Below are positions 57,407 to 64,000 of a stretch of DNA of 64,000 bases, piece by piece (the first letter of the stretch is position 1; the number at the start of each line of letters is the position of its first letter). The DNA lies in NCBI GenBank assembly GCA_002395775.1, contig DGUV01000066.1:13881-77880 (forward strand), in the 5' to 3' direction. The notes under the pieces are model-generated. The model saw nothing but the letters and a program-made list of their open reading frames with translations, was not told where the DNA came from and searched no databases. This DNA is from Prevotellaceae bacterium UBA4301 (GTDB taxonomy: Bacteria > Bacteroidota > Bacteroidia > Bacteroidales > Bacteroidaceae). Position numbers and translations under genes: made by a program.

Positions 57407-59290
57407 TTAGTTGGTCTTTTGATTTCTTCTTAAGAAGTAGAAATAATAGAATGTGTCGCCGAACTGAGGCTGGAAGGCTACGCGCTTCTGGTCCTCCGAC
57501 ATGGAGCCGCACTGGGTGTTGAACTCCATGAAGCGCTGGTAGGACTGCTTCACGCTGTCGTCGAAGGGGATTTTCTCAAGCGCCTGGGCGTTTGTGAGGC
57601 CCGGCCATAGCTGGCTGGGGCGCTGGGGCTCGAGCGTGGAGTAGAGGTAGGCGGCCTCCTGATAGTAGCGCGGGACGCGGAAGCCCTCCTCATGCTGATG
57701 CATGTTGAGGTACTGGTGGAAGCGAGGCCAGAAGAGGTCGATGTCCTTCATGATGAGGGCGCAGGCGAGTGTCATCTCCTGATAGTAGGGCTCGGCGCCG
57801 AATCCGCTGGAGAAGGTCTTGAGCAGATAGAGTTCCACGAGCGTGTTGTCGCCGTCCAGACGGTCGGGAAACTCTGCCATGGGCAGGATGGGGGCCATCT
57901 CCTCGTCCTTGGCCATGAGTTCGGGATGGCGCACCAGGGCTTGGTATTTCTCGGCCCATTCCTTATGAAAGAGTGTCTTCTTCAGCAGGTCGATGTACTT
58001 CTGTGCCACATCCCAGTCATGGGTGATGAGGCTGGTCTTGGTCATGTACTTGAGCACATCGACGCTCCAGCCAAACTCCACGCCGTCCTCCATGCACCAA
58101 CGATAGCAGAAGCCCTCCTTGCCATAGTGGTAGTAGAGCAGTTTGCCGCCCACCTGAGTCATGCGCACCTGCCATTCGGCATGTTGCTGTTCGGCTCCTT
58201 CGGGATAGAGAAACATCTCGTTGCCCAGGCGCCCCAGACGGAAGAGGGCAAGATTCTTGAGCATGACCATCACTCGCGTGGGAGGCATGGGTTTACCCAT
58301 GTCCTGACGGAGCATGGTGTGGAGCACTCCCTCCCAGTCGAGGCGTTCGATGGCGTTGTTCATGGCCACCTCCTTGTGGAAATTGGTGTCGTGGTTCCAG
58401 CGTTTGTGTACGCCAAAGACGCCCAGCGCGATGAGTAGTAGGGAGAGGAACCACGAGAGACGCAACTCTTTATAGGCGGGTTCGCTGTTGCGATAGATGA
58501 GAGCCGGCAGGGCGCAGAGCAGGAAGGAGAGAGCCAGGGCGTAGTAGGGGAGGCGATAGATGTTGCAGTCAGTCTTTCCGTACTGGAACGAGGGCATGGC
58601 GGCAAGCCAGGCTGTGTCGGCCTGCACCTGACCGTAGAACTGCTGCACCATGACGGGCGGAACCACCATGACGAGGGCAAGCCCCAGGGCTACGTCGATG
58701 GCCTCGGACTTCTGCATGCGCAGGTGGCGGGGCACTATCATCAGGGCCACTGCCAGCACCCACCAGGCACCCATGAGCGGATAGCCCAGCACACCCACTG
58801 CCACGAGCCAGCAACGCTTGAGCCAGGGACGGGGGAGCAACATGTGGACACTGGCCAGCACCAGAGAAAGGAGCACACCCAGAGTAGGCACCCAGGCATG
58901 GCCTTGAAGTTTCATGTAGTAGAGCCAGTAGCCCATCTGCACCAGGCAGGCCATTAGGGCCAGCGGCACGAGCAGGGCCATCAGGCGCCAGGGACCGCGC
59001 AGATGGAAGTGGTAGCATAGGAGAACCATGATGAGCCCCCAGCAAAGCATCATGAGGGTCACGCCCAGCCAGGGATGGAAGAAGAACTGTGTCATGAATG
59101 CGGCCATCCACGTAAGCACACCGCCAGGGTAGATGACGGAGGTCTGGAAGAAGTGGCGCGTGGGCAGCCAAAGGGAAAGTTCCTGCAGACGAAGCAGTAC
59201 GTCCGACTCAGTTCTCAGTATCAAGAGTCCCATTACCACCAATGCCATGACCAGCAGCAACGGGACGGCTATTTTGTGAAGTGTTTTCAT
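57407..59290 (-). CDS. DUF6057 polytopic membrane protein
   Basis: 627 residues. N-terminal half with about nine to ten TM helices (IAVPLLLVMALVVMGLLIL, VLTWMAAFMTQFFFHPWLGV, LRLSWFLSLLLIALGVFGV), C-terminal half (about 310-620) soluble and helical (TPR-like look: KYMTKTSLITHDWDVAQKYI, YYQEAAYLYSTL). Matches DUF6057 of Bacteroidales. Lies before the PD40 lipoprotein gene on the same strand, about 100 bp apart, so the pair likely forms one unit. A transport, O-acyl- or glycosyltransferase-type role is possible but unsupported. Confidence 0.78.
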   Translation of the reverse strand: MKTLHKIAVPLLLVMALVVMGLLILRTESDVLLRLQELSLWLPTRHFFQTSVIYPGGVLTWMAAFMTQFFFHPWLGVTLMMLCWGLIMVLLCYHFHLRGPWRLMALLVPLALMACLVQMGYWLYYMKLQGHAWVPTLGVLLSLVLASVHMLLPRPWLKRCWLVAVGVLGYPLMGAWWVLAVALMIVPRHLRMQKSEAIDVALGLALVMVVPPVMVQQFYGQVQADTAWLAAMPSFQYGKTDCNIYRLPYYALALSFLLCALPALIYRNSEPAYKELRLSWFLSLLLIALGVFGVHKRWNHDTNFHKEVAMNNAIERLDWEGVLHTMLRQDMGKPMPPTRVMVMLKNLALFRLGRLGNEMFLYPEGAEQQHAEWQVRMTQVGGKLLYYHYGKEGFCYRWCMEDGVEFGWSVDVLKYMTKTSLITHDWDVAQKYIDLLKKTLFHKEWAEKYQALVRHPELMAKDEEMAPILPMAEFPDRLDGDNTLVELYLLKTFSSGFGAEPYYQEMTLACALIMKDIDLFWPRFHQYLNMHQHEEGFRVPRYYQEAAYLYSTLEPQRPSQLWPGLTNAQALEKIPFDDSVKQSYQRFMEFNTQCGSMSEDQKRVAFQPQFGDTFYYFYFLRRNQKTN

Positions 59291-59364
59291 TGTTTTTTAG
59301 CATTATCGCCCGTAAAGTTACAAAAATATTCGTAATTCGTATTTTACAATTCGTAATTATTTAC

Positions 59365-59372
59365 TAACTTTG
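59365..59372 (+). promoter_or_regulatory. -7 element of the LacZ-type gene
   Basis: TAACTTTG, 41 bp before the ATG at 59413; divergent from the DUF6057 gene. Confidence 0.6.
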
Positions 59373-59412
59373 TGCAAACTATCTAACTATTAAAATCATA
59401 AAGAAAAGCCGT

Positions 59413-62400
59413 ATGATGAAGAAATTCATGTTTGCGGTGGCGCTTGTGACGACGATGTCGGCCGCCGCTGCACCCAAGCCACAGGGCAAGCCTTATTGGC
59501 TCGACCCCAGTGTGAACCGCGTAGGGACAGAGGCTCCGCGTGCCTCGTTCTTTGCCTTCGAGAGCAAGGAACTGGCCCAGCAGGCCGACAAAACCAAGTC
59601 TGCGCGCTACATGTCGATGGAAGGCCAGTGGCGCTTCAAGTTTGTCACCAACCACCAGGATGCCCCCGAGGGATTCTATGCCGAGAAGTATGACGATGCA
59701 TCGTGGGAGATGTTCCCCGTGCCCGGACTGTTTGAACTGAACGGCCATGGCGACCGCATCTACAAGAATACGGGCTACTCCTGGGCCACACAGTTTGAGA
59801 ACAAACCCGGCTTTGTGGAGGAAAAGAACAACTACACGGGTTCGTATCGCCGCTCGTTCGTGGTGCCTGCCGATTGGAAGGGGCAGGAAATCTTCATCCA
59901 TGTGGGCAGCGCCACGTCGAACCTGCGCCTGTGGGTCAACGGACAGGAAGTGGGCTACAGCGAGGACTCGAAGATTGAGGCCGAGTTCAATGTCACCAAG
60001 TTCATCCGCCCCGGCAAGCAGAACCTCATAGCCATGCAGGTCATGCGCTGGTGTGACGGCAGCTATGGCGAGGACCAGGACTTCTGGCGCTTTACGGGTA
60101 TCGCTCGCGAAGTGTATATGTATGCTCGCCAGAAGACCCACATCCGCGACCTGAAAATCGTGCCCGAGCTTTCGAACAACTATCGCGACGGAAAATTGGC
60201 CATCAATGTGGATGTGACGAATGGCGTGGGAGCCTACATCCAGTATCGACTGGAAGATAAGGATGGTGTGCGCGTGCACGAGTCCACCAACGGCAAGATG
60301 CATGCCGCTGGCTCCGACCGCCAGTTCTATACCCTGGAAATCAAGGGCTGCAACACTTGGACGGCTGAAACGCCCTATCTCTACACCCTCTATGTCACCC
60401 TTCGCGATGCCAACGACCGCGTGCTCGAGACCGTGGCCCAGAAGGTGGGCTTCCGACAGATTGAAATCAAAGGCGGCCAACTGCTGGTCAACGGCCAACC
60501 CGTGCTCTTCAAGGGTGCCGACCGCCACGAACTGGATCCCGATGGCGGATATGTGGTGAGCGTGGAGCGCATGGTTCAGGACATCAAGATCATGAAGCAA
60601 CTGAACATGAATGCCGTGCGCACCTGTCACTATCCCGACGACCCACGCTGGTACGACCTCTGTGACCAGTATGGTATCTACGTCGTGGCTGAGGCCAACT
60701 TCGAGAGCCATGGTATGGGCTATGGCGATCGCCGTCTGGCTCAAGACCCCACCTACAAGCAGACTATCGTTGAGCGTAATGTGGCCAATGTGGAGATTCA
60801 GAAGAACCATCCCTCTGTCATCTTCTGGAGCCTGGGCAACGAAAGCGGCTATGGCGACAACTTCGTTGCTGCCTACGAGGCCGTGAAGAAACTCGACCCC
60901 AGCCGTCCCTGCCAATATGAGCAGGCCGGACAGAATGGCAAGACCGATATCTACTGCCCCATGTATCGTGACTATAATGGCTGCGAACAGTATGCCAAGG
61001 GCGACAACCCACGTCCGCTCATCCAGTGCGAATACGCCCACGCCATGGGCAACTCCATGGGTGGCTTCAAGGAATACTGGGACCTCATCCGCAAGTATCC
61101 CAAGTATCAGGGTGGCTTCATCTGGGACTTCGTGGACCAGGGCGTGCGCGGAACCAGTAAGGTGACTGGCAAGCAAATCTGGATGTATGGTGGCGACGAG
61201 GGCCGCTATCCCGCCAGCGACCACAACTTCAACTGCAACGGTGTCATCGCACCTGACCGCTCGCTCAATCCCCATGCCTATGAGGTGCAGTACGTCCATC
61301 AGAATGTGTGGGCACGCAACCTCGACCTCGAGAAGGGAACCATCGACATCTACAATGAGAACTTCTTCCGCGACCTGAGCAACATCTCCACCACCATCAC
61401 TCTCGACATCGAAGGCAAGAAGCAGATGCTCTTTGCCGACCTCGATAACCTGGAGGTGAAGCCCCAGCAGACACGCACCTATGACATTAAGAAGATGGCC
61501 GACACCATCAAGAAGATTAAGGCGGCCAATCCCGGTAAGGAGATACTGGTGAACTTCGAGTTTGCTCTGAACCAGCCTGAGCCTCTTCAGGAAGTAGGCG
61601 AGGTGGTGGCTCGCGAACAGTTCGTCGTTCAGGGTTATTCTTATCCCACAGCCGAGCAGGTGCTCAAGTCGGATGGCCGTGCAAAGGTGAACGTGGACAG
61701 CATGCTGGCCTGCTACACACTTTCTGCTAACGGAATGGCTGTCACCATCAACCGCTGGACGGGCGAGCTCGACTATCTCGACGTTGATGGCAAGCCCATG
61801 CTGGAGGATGGCTATGCTGTCACTCCCAACTTCTGGCGTGCTCCCACTGACAACGACTATGGTGCAGGTCTACAAAACCGCTTCCGCGACTGGAAGAATC
61901 CCGACACCAAACTGCTCAGTGTACGCCTTCTGGGCAATGCTTCGGCACGCACCGTGGTTGCCACCTATCAGCTTACACGCCTTGCTGCAAAGCTCACGGT
62001 AAGCTACACGCTGGCCGCCAACGGCACACTGCTTGTCAACGAGAACCTCGACGTCGATGAACAGGCTGAGCACAAGCCACAGCTCTTCCGCTTTGGTATG
62101 CAGTGGGTGATGCCCCAGCAGTTCCAGACTGTCAAATACTATGGCCGTGGCCCGATTGAAAACTACATCGACCGCAACAACGGACAGAAGCTGGGTGTCT
62201 TTACCCAGAAGGTGGCCGACCAGTACTGGGGCTATGTGCGTCCGCAGGAGAGCGGCAACAAGACCGACATCCGCTACTGGCAACTGCTCGACCCCGCTGG
62301 CCGCGGACTTTGCTTCGCTGCCATGGGCAACATGGAAGCCAGTGCTCTGCCTTACCTGCCTGCCGACCTTGACGACGGTCCGCGCAAGGATGCCCATCAG

Positions 62401-62565
62401 AGTCATTCGGGCGACCTCACGCCGCGTCCCTTCACGGTGCTGCAACTGCAGGCCCGCCAGTTCGGACTGGGATGTGTGACCAGTTGGGGTGCATGGCCTC
62501 GTCAGGAGTATCAGATGCCCTATCAGGACTATAATTTCTCCTACATCGTTACGGCTGTGAAATAA
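59413..62565 (+). CDS. Secreted LacZ-type GH2 beta-galactosidase
   Basis: 1050 residues with signal peptide (MMKKFMFAVALVTTMSAAAAP). All five LacZ domains are present: sugar-binding (VPGLFELNGHGDRIYKNTGY, WVNGQEVGYSEDSKIEAEFN, CDGSYGEDQDFWRFTGI), barrel with RTCHYPDDPRWYDLCDQYG, VIFWSLGNESGYGDN (acid/base Glu about 475) and PLIQCEYAHAMGNSMGGFKE (nucleophile Glu about 540), and the C-terminal Bgal small chain domain (NFWRAPTDNDYGAG, YYGRGPIENYIDR). Periplasmic hydrolysis of beta-galactosides. Monocistronic, closed by the terminator at 62584. No repeat insertion is seen in this gene. Confidence 0.94.
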   Translation: MMKKFMFAVALVTTMSAAAAPKPQGKPYWLDPSVNRVGTEAPRASFFAFESKELAQQADKTKSARYMSMEGQWRFKFVTNHQDAPEGFYAEKYDDASWEMFPVPGLFELNGHGDRIYKNTGYSWATQFENKPGFVEEKNNYTGSYRRSFVVPADWKGQEIFIHVGSATSNLRLWVNGQEVGYSEDSKIEAEFNVTKFIRPGKQNLIAMQVMRWCDGSYGEDQDFWRFTGIAREVYMYARQKTHIRDLKIVPELSNNYRDGKLAINVDVTNGVGAYIQYRLEDKDGVRVHESTNGKMHAAGSDRQFYTLEIKGCNTWTAETPYLYTLYVTLRDANDRVLETVAQKVGFRQIEIKGGQLLVNGQPVLFKGADRHELDPDGGYVVSVERMVQDIKIMKQLNMNAVRTCHYPDDPRWYDLCDQYGIYVVAEANFESHGMGYGDRRLAQDPTYKQTIVERNVANVEIQKNHPSVIFWSLGNESGYGDNFVAAYEAVKKLDPSRPCQYEQAGQNGKTDIYCPMYRDYNGCEQYAKGDNPRPLIQCEYAHAMGNSMGGFKEYWDLIRKYPKYQGGFIWDFVDQGVRGTSKVTGKQIWMYGGDEGRYPASDHNFNCNGVIAPDRSLNPHAYEVQYVHQNVWARNLDLEKGTIDIYNENFFRDLSNISTTITLDIEGKKQMLFADLDNLEVKPQQTRTYDIKKMADTIKKIKAANPGKEILVNFEFALNQPEPLQEVGEVVAREQFVVQGYSYPTAEQVLKSDGRAKVNVDSMLACYTLSANGMAVTINRWTGELDYLDVDGKPMLEDGYAVTPNFWRAPTDNDYGAGLQNRFRDWKNPDTKLLSVRLLGNASARTVVATYQLTRLAAKLTVSYTLAANGTLLVNENLDVDEQAEHKPQLFRFGMQWVMPQQFQTVKYYGRGPIENYIDRNNGQKLGVFTQKVADQYWGYVRPQESGNKTDIRYWQLLDPAGRGLCFAAMGNMEASALPYLPADLDDGPRKDAHQSHSGDLTPRPFTVLQLQARQFGLGCVTSWGAWPRQEYQMPYQDYNFSYIVTAVK

Positions 62566-62583
62566 GGAATCGTCATTTCATAC

Positions 62584-62619
62584 AAAAAAGGGACTCATCT
62601 TGTTGGTGAGTCCCTTTTT
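62584..62619. terminator. Bidirectional terminator between lacZ-type gene and clpB
   Basis: AAAAAAGGGACTCA (62584-62597) pairs with TGAGTCCCTTTTT (62607-62619) around a 9-base loop; usable in both directions. Confidence 0.93.
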
Positions 62620-62638
62620 CTTAGTTTTTGCTTCTCGT

Positions 62639-64000
62639 TCAGTTGTGGAAGGTGAGGTGGTCGCCTTCGACCTCCACGGTGATGGGGCGTGTCTTGTCGA
62701 TGCCCGTACCCAAGAGGGCTTTCGAGAGGTCGTTGAGCAGGAAACGCTGAATGGCTCGTTTGACAGGTCGTGCGCCAAAGTCGGGGTCGTAGCCCTCGCG
62801 AGCAAGGAAGTCAACGGCTTGCGATGTGACGTCGAGCTTAATGTCATTCTGGTCAAGCATCTTCTGGATGTTGCTGAGTTGCAGTTGAACCACCTGTCTG
62901 ATTTCGTCCTCCTTCAACGGCTGGAAGGTGATGATTTCGTCGATTCGGTTCAGGAACTCAGGTCGCATGGCCGTTCGCAACTGTTCGCGCTTCAGGTTCG
63001 AGGTCATGATGATGATGGTGTTTTTGAAGTTTACCGTGCGACCTTTCGAGTCAGTGAGTCGGCCATCATCGAGAACCTGAAGCAAGGTGTTGAATACATC
63101 GGGGTGGGCCTTCTCTATCTCATCGAAGAGAACAACAGAGTAAGGCTTCCGTCGAACAGCTTCAGTCAGTTGTCCACCTTCGTCGTAACCTACATATCCT
63201 GGAGGTGCACCAATCAGACGCGAGACGCTGAACTTTTCCTGATATTCTGACATATCGATTCGAGTCATCATTTGTTCGTCATCGAAGAGGTATTCGGCGA
63301 GGGCACGGGCAAGTTCGGTCTTACCCACACCTGTAGTTCCGAGGAAGATGAAGGAGCCGATGGGGCGTTTGGGGTCTTGCAAGCCTGCACGACTGCGGCG
63401 TACGGCATCCGATACGGCTGTGATGGCTTCATCCTGACCGATGACGCGCTTGTGCAGTTCTTCCTCGAGATGGAGCAACTTGTCGCGCTCGCTTTGCATC
63501 ATCTTCGAGACGGGAATGCCAGTCCAACGGCTTACTACGTCGGCAATGTCGTCGGGGGTTACTTCCTCCTTGACCATGGCCTGCCCACCCTGTGCTTGTC
63601 GCAACTGTTCCTTGATGTGTTCTATTTCCTGCTCAAGGGCCTGCAGACGGCCATAGCGTATTTCGGCCACGCGTGCATAGTCGCCGCTGCGTTCGGCTCG
63701 GTCGGCTTCAAACTTCAGTTGCTCTATCTGTTGCTTGTTCTGCTGTATCTTATTGAGCAGTTCCTTCTCTCCCTGCCACTTGCTGCGCAGCTGAGTCTCC
63801 TGTTCGCGAAGGTTGGCAATCTCTTTCTCAAGCTGTCCGAGCTTGGGTTGGTCGCCCTCGCGCTTGATGGCTTCGCGCTCTATCTCAAGTTGTTTGAGCC
63901 GACGAGTAATTTCGTCGAGTTCCTCAGGCACAGAGTCCCGTTCCATACGCAGTTTGGCTGCAGCCTCGTCCATCAGGTCGATGGCCTTGTCGGGCAGGAA
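62639..64000 (-). CDS. clpB: ClpB disaggregase, C-terminal part (5' end outside window)
   Basis: The frame is open to the window end (FLPDKAIDLMDEAAAKLRM), which is the end of the first AAA domain of ClpB. The 453 residues present cover the coiled-coil M domain (about 15-150), then AAA2 with Walker A GTTGVGKTELA, Walker B VVLFDEIEKAHPDVF and the sensor region MTSNLKREQL, and the C-terminal domain (REGYDPDFGARPVKRAIQRF). Hexameric ATP-driven unfoldase that with DnaK rescues aggregated proteins. The M domain distinguishes it from ClpA/ClpC. Confidence 0.95.
   Translation of the reverse strand, partial: FLPDKAIDLMDEAAAKLRMERDSVPEELDEITRRLKQLEIEREAIKREGDQPKLGQLEKEIANLREQETQLRSKWQGEKELLNKIQQNKQQIEQLKFEADRAERSGDYARVAEIRYGRLQALEQEIEHIKEQLRQAQGGQAMVKEEVTPDDIADVVSRWTGIPVSKMMQSERDKLLHLEEELHKRVIGQDEAITAVSDAVRRSRAGLQDPKRPIGSFIFLGTTGVGKTELARALAEYLFDDEQMMTRIDMSEYQEKFSVSRLIGAPPGYVGYDEGGQLTEAVRRKPYSVVLFDEIEKAHPDVFNTLLQVLDDGRLTDSKGRTVNFKNTIIIMTSNLKREQLRTAMRPEFLNRIDEIITFQPLKEDEIRQVVQLQLSNIQKMLDQNDIKLDVTSQAVDFLAREGYDPDFGARPVKRAIQRFLLNDLSKALLGTGIDKTRPITVEVEGDHLTFHN

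Noticed and set aside
59383..61299. 638-codon open frame on the minus strand
   Set aside because: Antisense shadow of the LacZ-type gene.

Overview
This 64-kb window comes from a Bacteroidales chromosome, most likely a Prevotella-like organism. The reasons are: promoters of the Bacteroidota type (TAnnTTTG, often with TTTG about 20 bp upstream), the gldE, rprX/rprY, GSCFA, MurF-Alr fusion and DUF4827 families, a TonB-receptor/DUF4249 pair, lipoproteins with SC(G/D/N) lipoboxes, and secreted enzymes that end in a YDLSGR...NGKK type tail. Overall G+C is clearly above 50 percent. No tRNA, rRNA, CRISPR, complete insertion sequence or phage gene was recognised.

Layout. 1-9.9 kb: 3' end of gldE, nhaD antiporter, two tandem secreted endonuclease I genes, nrnA, a DUF4827 lipoprotein, and hemW with a DUF4878 lipoprotein on the minus strand. 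10-20 kb: translation and envelope housekeeping, with an EF-G paralogue that lacks the catalytic histidine, RprXY two-component system, rpsF-rpsR-rplI, a 58-residue lipoprotein, mtaB, a GT2 glycosyltransferase and an RsmI-like methyltransferase. 20-25.6 kb: two ECF sigma operons on the minus strand and a large PP2C phosphatase/anti-sigma-type kinase fusion. 25.6-35.5 kb: glycerate kinase, a beta-glucuronidase, a chimeric gene remnant, a lipoprotein/TonB receptor/DUF4249 module between 69-bp direct repeats, and an AAA ATPase plus TOPRIM-like DUF4435 gene pair. 35.5-39 kb: trkA and dxs. 39-41.7 kb: accessory region with a hairpin and repeat array behind an orphan promoter, a structured leader, a FISUMP-type lipoprotein that looks like a diversity-generating-retroelement target, and a DUF4143 remnant. 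41.7-47.8 kb: hexuronate catabolism (uxaB-uxaA facing exuT-uxaC). 47.9-64 kb: GSCFA, murF-alr, GH53 galactanase, two GH2 beta-galactosidases, a TolB-like CxxCH lipoprotein with a DUF6057 membrane protein, and the 3' part of clpB.

How it works together. The beta-glucuronidase, galactanase and beta-galactosidases release glucuronate and galactose from plant or host glycans; ExuT, UxaC, UxaB and UxaA would carry hexuronates to 2-keto-3-deoxygluconate. The TonB/DUF4249 module is an outer-membrane uptake unit of unknown ligand.

The strongest unexplained signal is repetitive. A family of G/C-rich palindromic elements (often two inverted arms 15-100 bp apart, about 80-160 bp in total) is spread through the window and is repeatedly translated in frame inside conserved enzymes (glycerate kinase, ExuT, UxaA, beta-glucuronidase, an anti-sigma-like protein and others). 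One subtype sits directly in front of the start codons of both trkA and uxaA and could supply their ribosome-binding sites. A second, unrelated signal is three arrays with an almost exact 22-bp period built on a YYTAAG core.
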